Of a stretch of DNA of 37,475 bases, positions 1 to 8,269 are shown in pieces. This stretch comes from Marichromatium gracile (GTDB taxonomy: Bacteria > Pseudomonadota > Gammaproteobacteria > Chromatiales > Chromatiaceae). Both the position numbers and the translations under genes were made by a program. Location of the stretch: assembly GCF_004343155.1 (NCBI RefSeq), contig NZ_SMDC01000018.1, forward strand, positions 1 to 37,475, written 5' to 3'. The notes under the pieces were generated by a model that was not told the origin of the DNA, searched no databases, and saw only the letters and a list, made by a program, of their open reading frames with translations. Positions within the stretch are counted from its first letter, which is position 1. Every line of letters begins with the position of its first letter.

Positions 1-1
1 C

Positions 2-61
2 GGCAAGGTCCAGGCCTTCAGTCGCAATCGAGCTGCCTCAATCTCGCGCGGTGGGAGCTAA
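2..61 (+). CDS. Possible 3' end of an upstream gene (partial)
   Basis: The frame starting at base 2 is open and ends at TAA (59-61). It encodes a short basic tail ending in ISRGGS. A small CCACC/GGTGG hairpin follows at 62-75 and then the repeat cluster begins, which would fit a gene end. There is too little sequence to recognise a family, and the frame could be open by chance in GC-rich DNA. Confidence 0.25.
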   Translation, partial: GKVQAFSRNRAASISRGGS

Positions 62-82
62 CCACCACGGGGTGGCAAGATA

Positions 83-293
83 CAAGCCGCAAAGGGCGCG
101 AAGGAGAGAAGAGCCTCCAGCGATCAGCCTCCAGTCGCCAGTGGTCGCCTGTCTTCGGAAACGCACGCCAACCGGTGGCCGACAGTGAATGGAGCGTGGC
201 GCTATCGTCGAGGCCGCCCTTCCACTGGCGGCTGGCCGCTGATCGCTGGCAGCTTGAATCCCTTCGCGCCCTTCGCGGCTTTGCGGTTCAAAC
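83..293 (-). repeat. Modular inverted-repeat element, single copy
   Basis: From the outside inward it has an outer motif with CCGCAAAG and GCGAAGG (83-104) mirrored by CCTTCGCG and CTTTGCGG at 261-293. Inside these are heptamer-type arms (CAGCGAT, CAGCCTC and mirror CTGGCGG, CTGGCCG, CTGATCG). Innermost is a core bounded by CCAGTGG (138-144) and CCACTGG (222-228). The core matches, in reverse orientation, the three cores at 3539-4017. It shows no credible coding and no tRNA-like fold. Function is unknown; the layout resembles a small non-autonomous mobile element. Confidence 0.75.
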
Positions 294-296
294 TTC

Positions 297-392
297 CTGG
301 CGACTGGCGGCTGGCGGCTGGCGACTGGCGGCTGATATCGCTCGCCCATGCCCTGGCGGTTCGATCCGGCTGGCGACTGGCGATCCCCTGAG
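297..392. repeat. Heptanucleotide array CTGGCGR
   Basis: Positions 297-334 are five uninterrupted 7-base units alternating CTGGCGA and CTGGCGG plus a partial unit. Further degenerate units follow at 353-387. The array ends only about 40 bases before the start codon of the glycosyltransferase gene, so it lies in or just upstream of that gene's promoter. A TATGAT hexamer at 395-400 is a possible -10 element, with no convincing -35 inside the array. Confidence 0.7.
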
Positions 393-433
393 GCTATGAT
401 TGCGCGGTTTGTCGGCTGCCCAGCGGAATCGCC

Positions 434-1669
434 ATGCGCGTCTTGATGATCTCGGATGTCTATTTTCCCCGCGTCACCGGTGTCTCGACCTCGATCCAGA
501 CCTTTGCGCGCGAATTCGTCGATCAGGGGCACGCGGTCACCCTGATCGCCCCCGAATACGCACAACCAGGGGACGACGACGAGCCCTTCGAGATCCTGCG
601 CATCCCTTCGCGCTATCTGCCGATCGACCCCGAGGATCGGATCCTGCGCCCACGCAAGCTGCGGCGTCATCACGACCACCTGGCCGCGGCCGGGTTCGAC
701 CTGGTGCACATCCAGACCCCCTTCCTCGCCCACTATCTCGGGCTCGGGCTGGCGCGACGGCTCGGCGTGCCGGTGATCGAGAGCTATCACACCTTCTTCG
801 AGCAGTATCTGCACCACTACGTGCCCTGGCTGCCCTCGGCATGGATGCGCTGGGCCGCGCGTCGCTTCTCCGCCGCCCAGTGCAACGACGTCGACGCCAT
901 CGCCGTACCCTCGCGGGCGATGCTCGAGGTGCTCGAGCGCTATGGCGTGCACACCCCGGCGCGGGTGATCCCCACCGGGATCGAGCTCGGCCAGTTCAGT
1001 CGCGGCGATGGCGCGCGTTTTCGCGCACGTCACGGCATCGCCGCCGATCGTCCGGTGCTGGTTCACGTCAGCCGTCTGGCCTTCGAGAAGAACATCGACT
1101 TCGTGCTGCGCGTGCTGGCACGGATCAAGACACGCATCCCCGAGGTGTTGCTGGTGGTGGTCGGCGAGGGTCCGGCGCGCGCCGAACTCGAGGCCCAGGC
1201 ACGCGAGCTGGGGCTGGCCGAGAACACCCTGTTCACCGGCTATCTCGACCGCGACGGCAGCCTCGAGGACTGCTATCGCGCCGGTGAGGCCTTCGTCTTC
1301 GCCTCGCGCACCGAGACCCAGGGGCTGGTGCTGCTCGAGGCGATGGCGCTCGGCGTCCCCGTGGTCTCGACCGCGGTGATGGGAACGGCGGAGGTGCTCG
1401 CCGGGGCCGACGACAAGGGCGCGCTGATCGTCCCGGAGGACGAGCAGATCTTCGCCGATCAGGCGGCACGGATCCTCAGCGACACCGGGTTGCGCACGCG
1501 TCTGGCGCGCGGCGCCGAGGCACACGCCCAGTCGTGGTCGGCGCCGGCGCTGGCCGAGCGGATGCTGGGGTTCTATGCGGAGGTCTGCGGGGGCGGTTGC
1601 GACGGACGTGGGCAACAATCGTCCGACATGGCGGGGCGTGGGACGCCCGAGGGGCAGTTCGGCGGCTGA
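434..1669 (+). CDS. GT4-family glycosyltransferase (GDP-mannose-type)
   Basis: A 411-residue GT-B glycosyltransferase. The N-terminal domain starts MRVLMISDVYFPRVTGVS, with the glycine-turn region typical of family GT4. The C-terminal nucleotide-sugar domain carries VSRLAFEKN, the GEGP loop near residue 240, and the E-x7-E pair (Glu294 and Glu302 in TETQGLVLLEAMALG). Homologues with this pattern transfer mannose or glucose from a nucleotide sugar to lipids or glycans at the cytoplasmic membrane face. The acceptor cannot be read here. The gene stands alone, downstream of a repeat cluster, and is convergent with the small gene ending at 1672. The last 25 residues are low-complexity and probably not conserved. 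Confidence 0.88.
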   Translation: MRVLMISDVYFPRVTGVSTSIQTFAREFVDQGHAVTLIAPEYAQPGDDDEPFEILRIPSRYLPIDPEDRILRPRKLRRHHDHLAAAGFDLVHIQTPFLAHYLGLGLARRLGVPVIESYHTFFEQYLHHYVPWLPSAWMRWAARRFSAAQCNDVDAIAVPSRAMLEVLERYGVHTPARVIPTGIELGQFSRGDGARFRARHGIAADRPVLVHVSRLAFEKNIDFVLRVLARIKTRIPEVLLVVVGEGPARAELEAQARELGLAENTLFTGYLDRDGSLEDCYRAGEAFVFASRTETQGLVLLEAMALGVPVVSTAVMGTAEVLAGADDKGALIVPEDEQIFADQAARILSDTGLRTRLARGAEAHAQSWSAPALAERMLGFYAEVCGGGCDGRGQQSSDMAGRGTPEGQFGG

Positions 1670-1671
1670 GG

Positions 1672-1905
1672 TCAGGCCATCACGTCGATCAGGCTGCCGA
1701 TCATCTCGTCACCGGCCGCGACCACCTTGCTCGAGGCCTCGACCTGACGCAGGTTCTGCGTCTGCTCGACCAGCGGTTCGGTCAGCTCGCGGGTCGAGCC
1801 CTGACCATTGAGGGTCTGCGCGCTGGCGATCTCGGCGGCGTTCTGACGCACCCCCTCGGTGCCGACACGGATCCCCTGCAGCCCTTGGTTGATACCTGAG
1901 ATCAT
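1672..1905 (-). CDS. Small flagellar-rod-like protein (FlgC/FlgG C-terminal motif)
   Basis: A 77-residue protein with a strong ribosome binding site (GGAGG five bases before ATG). The N-terminus (MISGINQGLQGI) and C-terminus (VEASSKVVAAGDEMIGSLIDVMA) resemble the two terminal helices of flagellar rod and hook proteins, which pack as a coiled coil. The whole middle D1 domain is absent. Such mini-proteins occur outside flagellar operons in many gammaproteobacteria, with no established role. No other flagellar gene lies in the window. It is downstream of yhhQ on the same strand and convergent with the glycosyltransferase gene. Confidence 0.75.
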   Translation of the reverse strand: MISGINQGLQGIRVGTEGVRQNAAEIASAQTLNGQGSTRELTEPLVEQTQNLRQVEASSKVVAAGDEMIGSLIDVMA

Positions 1906-2038
1906 CTCGTCCTCCGTTCTCGGCCTGTTCGATCCGGACGACTATCGCGCCGCCCTGCCCGCCCCGGAAAACCGGGCCTCACCAGTCACCATAGCCGAGG
2001 CGAACGATGCACGGGGGCCGGTCTGTGCATTGTGCACA

Positions 2039-2806
2039 TCAGTTCTCGATTCCGGCGGCACGGGCACGCAGGGTCTCGGCGCGGGCCGCGCCGAGATAGC
2101 GCTCGATCAGCGCGCGCACCAGATAGATCACCGGGGTGAGCGCCACCGCGACCACGAACTTGTAGAGATAGTTGACCGTGCCCACCGCCAGGAACAGCTC
2201 CAGCGACCAACGCTGCGGCCCGAGCACGAAGGCGATGTAGAGCACCACGAAGCTGTCGATGAGCTGCGAGACCAGGGTCGAGCCGGTGGCCCGCGCCCAC
2301 ACCCAGCGCGGCCCGGTGGCGCGACGGATGCGGTGAAAGATCGTCACGTCGATCAGCTGACCGATCAGGAAGGCGATCACCGAACCGGCGATGATCCACA
2401 TCCCCTGGCCGAAGATCACCGCAAAGGCCGCCTGCATGTCCGGCACCCCGCGCGCGGACTGGATGCCCACCCACCACTCGGCCGGGGCGAGCAGGATCGC
2501 CAGATAGGCGAAGACGAAGGTGTAGAGGATCAGCGCGACGGTGAGATAGGAGAGCAGCCGCACCCCGCGCCGACCGAAATACTCGTTGATGATGTCGGTC
2601 ATCACGAACACCACCGGCCACAGCAGCACCCCGGCGGTGAAGTTGAGCGAGCCGCTCTGGCCGAACAGCTCCCAGTCGAGCGGCGCGATCCCCAGGGTCG
2701 GCTCCAGGGCGAAGATCTTCACCCCGAGCAGCTCGGCGATCAGCGCATTGCAGACGAAGAAGCCGCCGAGGACGACGAACAGCTTGGTCGATCGGTCGAA
2801 GGTCAT
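2039..2806 (-). CDS. yhhQ: Queuosine precursor transporter
   Basis: A 255-residue multi-spanning membrane protein of the YhhQ/DUF165 (ECF-like vitamin uptake) family. In E. coli this family imports preQ0 or preQ1 for tRNA queuosine synthesis. Visible family signatures are the early NALIAELLGVKIF segment, the FVMTDIINEYFGRRGVR segment, and a late QLIDSFVVLYIAF helix. The ATG at 2806 is preferred over an in-frame ATG ten codons upstream because GGGAGGAA lies at ribosome-binding distance. The gene follows dcd by 43 bases on the same strand, so the two may be co-transcribed. Confidence 0.88.
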   Translation of the reverse strand: MTFDRSTKLFVVLGGFFVCNALIAELLGVKIFALEPTLGIAPLDWELFGQSGSLNFTAGVLLWPVVFVMTDIINEYFGRRGVRLLSYLTVALILYTFVFAYLAILLAPAEWWVGIQSARGVPDMQAAFAVIFGQGMWIIAGSVIAFLIGQLIDVTIFHRIRRATGPRWVWARATGSTLVSQLIDSFVVLYIAFVLGPQRWSLELFLAVGTVNYLYKFVVAVALTPVIYLVRALIERYLGAARAETLRARAAGIEN

Positions 2807-2849
2807 GGGCGGGTTCCTCCCTGCGGGGCACACCACCCGCCCATGTCGG

Positions 2850-3416
2850 TCAGGACTTGGGCAGGGTCACCCCGCGTTGGCCCTGATACTTGCCGCCACG
2901 GTCCCTGTAGGAGGTCTCGCAGACCTCGTCGGACTCCAGGAAGAGGATCTGCGCCACACCCTCGTTGGCATAGATCTTCGCCGGCAGCGGCGTGGTGTTG
3001 GAGAACTCGAGCGTCACATGGCCCTCCCACTCGGGTTCGAGCGGGGTGACGTTGACGATGATCCCACAGCGCGCATAGGTGCTCTTGCCCAGACAGATGG
3101 TGAGCACGTTGCGGGGGATCTTGAAGTATTCCACCGTCCGCGCCAACGCAAAGGAGTTCGGCGGGATGATGCAGACATCGGACTTGAGGTCGACGAAGCT
3201 GTTGGAGTCGAACGCCTTGGGATCGACCACCGCCGAGTTGATGTTGGTGAAGATCTTGAACTCGTCGGCGCAACGGACGTCATAGCCGTAGCTCGAGGTC
3301 CCGTAGGAGATCATGCGCCCCCCCTCGCCCTCGCGCACCTGCCCGGGCTCGAAGGGATCGATCATCCCGTGCTCGACGGCCATGCGCCGAATCCAGCGAT
3401 CTGATTTGATGGCCAT
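2850..3416 (-). CDS. dcd: dCTP deaminase
   Basis: A 188-residue enzyme of the dCTP deaminase/dUTPase fold that converts dCTP to dUTP, the main route to dTTP in enteric and related bacteria. The signature GKSTYARCG is at 110-118, giving the expected Ser112 and Arg116, and the catalytic glutamate is Glu137 in VTLEFSN. The length equals the usual 188-193. GAGGATG precedes the ATG at a normal distance. In many gammaproteobacteria dcd neighbours mrp and metG, as here, but the gap to mrp is filled with about 650 bp of repeats. Confidence 0.96.
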   Translation of the reverse strand: MAIKSDRWIRRMAVEHGMIDPFEPGQVREGEGGRMISYGTSSYGYDVRCADEFKIFTNINSAVVDPKAFDSNSFVDLKSDVCIIPPNSFALARTVEYFKIPRNVLTICLGKSTYARCGIIVNVTPLEPEWEGHVTLEFSNTTPLPAKIYANEGVAQILFLESDEVCETSYRDRGGKYQGQRGVTLPKS

Positions 3417-3442
3417 CGCGGCATCCTCGTACGTGAAAAAAC

Positions 3443-3472
3443 CGGTTACTTTAACCTGTTAGCGCACGTCAA
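3443..3472 (-). promoter_or_regulatory. Possible sigma-70 promoter for dcd
   Basis: On the minus strand TTGACG (3472-3467) and TAACCG (3448-3443) are separated by 18 bases, about 30 bases before the dcd start codon. The -35 is good and the -10 is weak. The repeat cluster begins just upstream. Confidence 0.3.
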
Positions 3473-3486
3473 GGAAGCATGGATAG

Positions 3487-4082
3487 AACCGCGAAGACGC
3501 GAAGAACACAAAGCAAGCGAATGGCCAGCGGCCAGCTGCCAGTGGAGGGACTGACCTCGACGATAGCGTCCCCCATTCACTGCCGGCTATCGGTTGGCGT
3601 GCGCTTCCGGCCAACACTCGAAGACAGGCAGCCACTGGCGGCTGGAGGCTGATCGCTGGAGGCTGCTTCGAACCGCAAAGCACGCAAAGGGGTTCAAGCT
3701 GCCAGCCATCAGCGGCCAGCCGCCAGTGGATGAACTGGCCTCAACGATAGCGCCACTCTCCATTCGCTGTCAGCGACCGGTTGGCGTGCGTTTCCGACCA
3801 ACACTCGAAGACAGGCAGCCACTGGCGGCTGGAGGCTGATCACTGGAGGCTGCTTCGAACCGCAAAGCCGCAAAGCACGCAAAGGGGTTCAAGCTGCCAG
3901 CCATCAGCGGCCAGCTGCCAGTGGAGGGACTGACCTCGACGATAGCGTCCCCCATTCACTGCCGGCTATCGGTTGGCGTGCGCTTCCGGCCAACACTCGA
4001 AGACAGGCAGCCACTGGCGGCTGGAGGCTGATCGCTGGAGGCTCTTCCCTTCTTCGCGCTCTTGTATCTTTGCGGTTCAACC
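3487..4082 (+). repeat. Three tandem copies of the modular inverted-repeat element
   Basis: Three cores bounded by CCAGTGG and CCACTGG lie at 3539-3638, 3723-3825 and 3918-4017, giving a period of about 187-192 bp (the marker TCGAAGACAGGCAG recurs at 3618, 3805 and 3997). Neighbouring copies share a spacer containing AACCGCAAAG and ACGCAAAGG. The cluster opens with AACCGCGAAG (3487) and closes with the mirrored CTTTGCGGTTCAAC (about 4068-4082). The arms are 7-base units such as CTGGCGG, CTGGAGG and CTGATCG. No coding frame with a start and ribosome binding site is credible. Function is unknown. Confidence 0.85.
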
Positions 4083-4087
4083 GTTCC

Positions 4088-4125
4088 GACTGGCAGCTGG
4101 TCGCTGACCGCTGGCGACCCTCGAG
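4088..4125 (+). repeat. Residual heptamer units abutting the mrp stop codon
   Basis: Degenerate 7-base units (CTGGCAG, CTGGTCG, CTGACCG, CTGGCGA) continue from the tandem elements up to two bases before the mrp stop codon. There is no room for a conventional terminator for mrp, so any transcript end would have to use the repeat's own inverted structure. Confidence 0.55.
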
Positions 4126-4127
4126 CC

Positions 4128-5219
4128 TCAGTTGTTCTCGATCACGATGCGCGGGAACTTGGCCGCATAGTCCTTTGCCTGCAGCGAGAGCTTGGCGGCG
4201 GTCTTGCGGGCGATCTCGCGATAGATCTCGGCCGAGCGCGACTCGGGGGCAGCGACCACTGTCGGCTTGCCGCCATCGGCCTGCTCGCGGATGGCGATGT
4301 CGAGCGGCAGCGCACCGAGCAGGTCGACGCCGTACTGCTCGGACATCGCCTGCCCGCCGCCCTCGCCGAAGATGTGCTCCTCATGACCGCACTTGGAGCA
4401 GATATGCATGCTCATGTTCTCGACGATACCGAGCACCGGCACCTCGACCTTCTGGAACATCTTCAGCCCCTTGCGCGCATCAAGGAGGGCGATGTCCTGC
4501 GGCGTGGTGACGATCAGCGCGCCCGAGACCGGCACCTTCTGCGCCAGGGTCAGCTGGGTGTCGCCGGTGCCCGGCGGCAGGTCGATCACCAGATAGTCGA
4601 GCGCCGACCAGTTGGTGTCCTTGAGCAGCTGCTCGAGGGCCTGGGTGACCATCGGGCCACGCCAGATCATCGGCGTCTCCTCGTCGATCAGAAAACCGAT
4701 CGACATCGCCTGCAGACCATAGCGCTGCATCGGCTCCAGGGTGTTGCCGTCGCGCGACTCGGGCTGACCGGTGATGCCGAGCATGCGCGGCTGCGAGGGA
4801 CCGTAGATGTCGGCATCGAGCAGCCCGACCTTGGCGCCCTCGGCGGCGAGCGCCAGCGCCAGGTTGACCGCGGTGGTCGACTTGCCGACACCGCCCTTGC
4901 CCGAGGCCACGGCGATGATGTTCTTGACGTTGTCGATCGGCTTGAGCGACTTCTGCACCGCGTGCGCCTTGATCTCGGTGACGACCTCGACCTCGGCCTG
5001 CTCGACCCCGGGCAACGCGGCGACGCGCTCGCGCACCGCCTCGGCGATCTGCGCGCGCACCCCGTCGGCGGGGAAACCGAGCGAGATGGCGATGCCGACC
5101 CGCCCCCCGTCGATGGTGATGTCACGCACGGCTTGGGCGGTCACCAGATCTTGGCCCAGGTGCGGCTCCTGGTAGGACTTGATGGCGTTCTCGATGGCTT
5201 CTCTGGTGGGTTCGGACAT
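4128..5219 (-). CDS. apbC: Mrp/ApbC iron-sulfur cluster carrier ATPase
   Basis: A 363-residue protein with an N-terminal MIP18/DUF59 domain (about 1-85) and a deviant-Walker P-loop NTPase domain (GKGGVGKST at 107-115). The C-terminal CxxC pair is Cys274 and Cys277 (MHICSKCG), which holds a bridging Fe-S cluster between two subunits. The family delivers [4Fe-4S] clusters to apo-enzymes. It is divergent from metG, as in many proteobacteria, and a nearby client could be the Fe-S-rich RsxB and RsxC (inference). Repeat clusters lie both downstream and upstream of the gene. Confidence 0.93.
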   Translation of the reverse strand: MSEPTREAIENAIKSYQEPHLGQDLVTAQAVRDITIDGGRVGIAISLGFPADGVRAQIAEAVRERVAALPGVEQAEVEVVTEIKAHAVQKSLKPIDNVKNIIAVASGKGGVGKSTTAVNLALALAAEGAKVGLLDADIYGPSQPRMLGITGQPESRDGNTLEPMQRYGLQAMSIGFLIDEETPMIWRGPMVTQALEQLLKDTNWSALDYLVIDLPPGTGDTQLTLAQKVPVSGALIVTTPQDIALLDARKGLKMFQKVEVPVLGIVENMSMHICSKCGHEEHIFGEGGGQAMSEQYGVDLLGALPLDIAIREQADGGKPTVVAAPESRSAEIYREIARKTAAKLSLQAKDYAAKFPRIVIENN

Positions 5220-5384
5220 GCGGTACTCCGTGTGAGGACAGGTCCGCGCGCCGGAGGATGCGGGGCGGGCGCGCGGAGGATCCGTCGGCGACGACGCCGC
5301 GCGGGCTTGACGCCAGTGTTGGTATCAGAAAGCGCTAATTCAAGCGCAAAGCCGCGCGGCGGGGCAAGGGGATCCATCAGCTGC
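5220..5384. other. Upstream region of mrp, no assigned site
   Basis: This is unique sequence between mrp and the heptamer cluster. It contains a GCGCT/AGCGC inverted repeat (5332-5347), which may be an operator or chance. I found no convincing -35/-10 pair for mrp. Confidence 0.3.
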
Positions 5385-5825
5385 CAGCCTCCAGCCTCCA
5401 GCCTCCAGCCTCCAGTGGGGAAGCTTGGCATCGGCGGGCGGCGGCTGGTGGCTGATTGCGAGCTGCCAGCGCCCAGCGCTCAGCGCTCAGCCTCCAGTGG
5501 GGAAGCTTGGCGCCGATGGCTGACGACTGGTGGCTGATGGCTGACGGCTGATTGCAAGCTTCCAGCCCCCAGCTCTCAGCCTCCAGTGGGAAAACTTGGC
5601 GCCGGCGGCTGACAGCTGGTGACTGGTGACTGGCGGCTGACGGCTGACGGCTGACGGCTGACGACTGACGGCTGACGGCTGACGACTGACGACTGACGAC
5701 TGACGACTGACGGCTGATTGCAAGCTTCCAGCCCCCAGCTCTCAGCCTCCAGTGGGAAAACTTGGCGCCGGCGGCTGACGGCCGGCGGCTGACAGCTGGT
5801 GACTGGTGACTGGCGGCTGGTCGCT
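5385..5825. repeat. Heptamer-rich repeat cluster between mrp and metG
   Basis: Short modules of 7-base units dominate. Two nearly identical segments, starting near 5542 and 5709, share a block running from GCAAGCTTCCAG through GTGGGAAAACTTGGCGCCGG to GTGACTGGTGACTGGCGG. Between them, 5633-5717 is a tandem run of GGCTGAC and GACTGAC. The roughly 90-bp core seen at 3539-4017 is absent, so this is a related but derived version. Reading frames through it give only Ser/Gln/Pro/Ala repeats and are not genes. Confidence 0.85.
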
Positions 5826-5870
5826 GGAAGCTGACCGCCGACGCCACCATGGCCGCTATCGCGCCAGTCG

Positions 5871-5879
5871 TGGAATAAT
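5871..5879 (+). promoter_or_regulatory. Extended -10 promoter candidate for metG
   Basis: TGG-AATAAT fits an extended -10 element (TGn plus a five-of-six -10 hexamer), 43 bases before the metG start codon. No clear -35 hexamer is seen, which extended -10 promoters tolerate. Confidence 0.45.
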
Positions 5880-5922
5880 AGCGGGCATTCACCCCCCGTT
5901 CCCGAATCATCCGAGCCCATTC

Positions 5923-7974
5923 ATGAGCACGACCCGCGACATCCTGATCACCAGCGCCCTCCCCTATGCCAACGGCCCGATCCATCTCGGGCATCTGGTG
6001 GAGTACATCCAGACCGACATCTGGGCGCGCTTTCAGAAGATGCGCGGGCACAATTGCTGGTACGTCTGCGCCGACGACGCCCACGGCACCCCGATCATGC
6101 TGCGCGCACGCCAGGAGGGGATCGAGCCCGAGGCGCTGATCGCGCGCATCAGCGCCGAGCACCAGGCCGACTTCGCCGCCTTCCGCGTCGGCTTCGACAA
6201 CTATCACTCGACCCACTCCGAGGAGAACCGGCACTACGCCGGGCTGATCTACGCCCGCAACCGCGACGCCGGCCATATCGAGCGGCGCACCATCACCCAG
6301 GCCTATGACCCGGTCGAGCAGATGTTCCTGCCCGATCGCTTCATCAAGGGCGAGTGTCCCAAGTGCGGCGCCGCCGACCAGTACGGCGACAACTGCGAGG
6401 CCTGCGGCGCGAGCTACTCGCCCAACGAGCTGAAGAACCCGCGCTCGGCCGTCTCTGGCGCGGTGCCCGAGCAGCGCGAGTCCGATCACTACTTCTTCAA
6501 GCTCGGCGACTTCGAGGAGATGCTCAAGGGCTGGACCCGTGGCGGCGGGCTGCAGACCCAGGTGGCCAACAAGCTCGACGAGTGGTTCGAGGCCGGGCTG
6601 CAGTCCTGGGACATCTCGCGCGACGCCCCCTACTTCGGCTTCGAGATCCCCGATCATCCGGGCAAGTTCTTCTACGTCTGGCTCGACGCCCCGATCGGCT
6701 ACATGGCCAGCTTCCGGAACCTCTGCGACCGGCTCGGCGCCAGCCAGCCCGGGCTCGACTTCGAACGCTTCTGGGGCAGCGACTCCGAGGCCGAGCTCTA
6801 TCACTTCATCGGCAAGGACATCGTCTACTTCCACGCCCTGTTCTGGCCGGCGATGCTCCACGGCGCCGGGTTCCGCACCCCCGACGCGGTGTTCGCCCAC
6901 GGCTTCCTCACCGTCGACGGACAGAAGATGTCGAAGTCGCGCGGCACCTTCATCAAGGCGCGCACCTATCTCGACCATCTCGACCCCGAGTATCTGCGCT
7001 ACTACTTCGCCGCCAAGCTCGGCGCCGGGGTCGACGACATCGACCTCAACCTCGAGGACTTCACCGCGCGGGTCAACGCCGATCTGGTCGGCAAGGTGGT
7101 CAACATCGCCAGCCGTTGCGCCGGTTTCATCACCAAGCGCTTCGACGGCAGGCTCGCCGACACCCTGGCCGCGCCCGAGCTGTTTGCCGAGTTCGCCGCC
7201 GCCGGCGAGCGCATCGCCGCCGCCTACGAGGGGCGCGAATACGCCCGCGCGGTGCGCGAGATCATGGCCCTGGCCGATCGCGCCAACCAGTACATCGACG
7301 AGCAGGCGCCCTGGGTGGTCGCCAAGCAGGACGGGCGCGAGCAGGAGCTGCACGGCATCTGCTCGATGGGGATCAACCTGTTCCGGCTGCTGATCGGCTA
7401 TCTGCGCCCGATCCTGCCCGGCACCGCCGCCGACGCCGAGGCCTTCCTCCAGGTCGAGCCGCTGACCTGGTCGGTGCTCGCAACCCCCCTGCTCGGCCAT
7501 GAGATCGCCCGCTTCAAGCCGTTGATGCAGCGCATCGAGCCGGCCCAGGTCGAGGCCATGATCGAGGCATCGAAGGAGGATCTGGCGGCCACCGCGCAAC
7601 AGCAACCGGCGCCGGCCAACCCGCACCTCGAGGCCGATCCGATCGCCGAGACCATCGACTTCGAGACCTTCGCCAAACTCGACCTGCGCATCGCCCGCAT
7701 CGCCGCGGCCGAGCAGGTCGAGGGCGCGAAGAAGCTGCTGCGCCTGACCCTCGATCTCGGTGGCGAGACCCGCAACGTCTTCGCCGGCATCCGCGCCGCC
7801 TACGACCCGGCCGATCTCGAGGGCCGGCTGACGGTGATGGTCGCCAACCTCGCCCCGCGCAAGATGCGCTTCGGCGTCTCCGAGGGCATGGTGCTCGCCG
7901 CCGGCCCCGGCGGCAGCGACCTCTTCATCCTCTCGCCAGACAGCGGCGCCGAGCCGGGGATGCGGGTGAAGTGA
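5923..7974 (+). CDS. metG: Methionyl-tRNA synthetase
   Basis: A 683-residue class I synthetase that charges tRNA-Met. The HIGH-type motif is HLGH at 21-24, the zinc knuckle cysteines are 145, 148, 158 and 161 (CPKC...CEAC), and KMSKS is at 335-339. An EMAP-II-like C-terminal tRNA-binding/dimerisation domain runs from about 580 to the end, as in the long E. coli form. The start is set by [19 protein letters not shown]; upstream in-frame sequence comes from the repeat cluster and is not coding. The Shine-Dalgarno is weak. It is followed by the rsx operon on the same strand. Confidence 0.97.
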   Translation: MSTTRDILITSALPYANGPIHLGHLVEYIQTDIWARFQKMRGHNCWYVCADDAHGTPIMLRARQEGIEPEALIARISAEHQADFAAFRVGFDNYHSTHSEENRHYAGLIYARNRDAGHIERRTITQAYDPVEQMFLPDRFIKGECPKCGAADQYGDNCEACGASYSPNELKNPRSAVSGAVPEQRESDHYFFKLGDFEEMLKGWTRGGGLQTQVANKLDEWFEAGLQSWDISRDAPYFGFEIPDHPGKFFYVWLDAPIGYMASFRNLCDRLGASQPGLDFERFWGSDSEAELYHFIGKDIVYFHALFWPAMLHGAGFRTPDAVFAHGFLTVDGQKMSKSRGTFIKARTYLDHLDPEYLRYYFAAKLGAGVDDIDLNLEDFTARVNADLVGKVVNIASRCAGFITKRFDGRLADTLAAPELFAEFAAAGERIAAAYEGREYARAVREIMALADRANQYIDEQAPWVVAKQDGREQELHGICSMGINLFRLLIGYLRPILPGTAADAEAFLQVEPLTWSVLATPLLGHEIARFKPLMQRIEPAQVEAMIEASKEDLAATAQQQPAPANPHLEADPIAETIDFETFAKLDLRIARIAAAEQVEGAKKLLRLTLDLGGETRNVFAGIRAAYDPADLEGRLTVMVANLAPRKMRFGVSEGMVLAAGPGGSDLFILSPDSGAEPGMRVK

Positions 7975-8156
7975 TCGCGGGCCGGGACCGCGCCCCGGTG
8001 TGATCGGGAACCTGCGGGCGCCACCGGTTGACGAATGCGGTGGAGTCCACCCGCGCCAATCCCCACAATCCACGCGGTGACAGCCCGAACCCGAGGGGTT
8101 CAGACTGGATGCAGCACCCCGCATCCCGGCCGGGGCCGTGCACTCGGCCACGGCGG

Positions 8157-8193
8157 TTGTCGCGGTTCATGCGGGCGCGTATTCTTAGAGAAT
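8157..8193 (+). promoter_or_regulatory. Candidate promoter and palindrome for the rsx operon
   Basis: TTGTCG (8157-8162) and TATTCT (8180-8185) are 17 bases apart, 85 bases before the rsxA start. A perfect inverted repeat, ATTCT-TAG-AGAAT (8181-8193), overlaps the -10. It could be an operator for an unknown regulator or a chance palindrome. No FNR-type TTGAT/ATCAA site is present here. Confidence 0.4.
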
Positions 8194-8269
8194 TTCGCCC
8201 GCCTCGTCGGTGCCTCTCGCGCGCGAGCGCGTCATCGACCCCGAGTCTCAATTCCGATACGAAGACGGC

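Noticed and set aside
38-1618. Long open frame opposite the glycosyltransferase gene
   Set aside because: It is a shadow created by high GC at third positions; the plus-strand gene has clear GT4 motifs, and the other frame has only Arg/Gly/His-rich sequence and repeat-derived ends.
3487-4082. CRISPR array
   Set aside because: The period of about 190 bp is too long, the supposed spacers are conserved rather than unique, and no cas genes are near.
7982-7998. Terminator after metG
   Set aside because: The CCGGG/CCCGG stem is short and no T-tract follows, so it is not convincing as an intrinsic terminator.
5377-8151. Open frame of over 900 codons opposite metG and through the repeats
   Set aside because: It is antisense to a definite metG, its end is built from heptamer repeats, and it has no recognisable domain.
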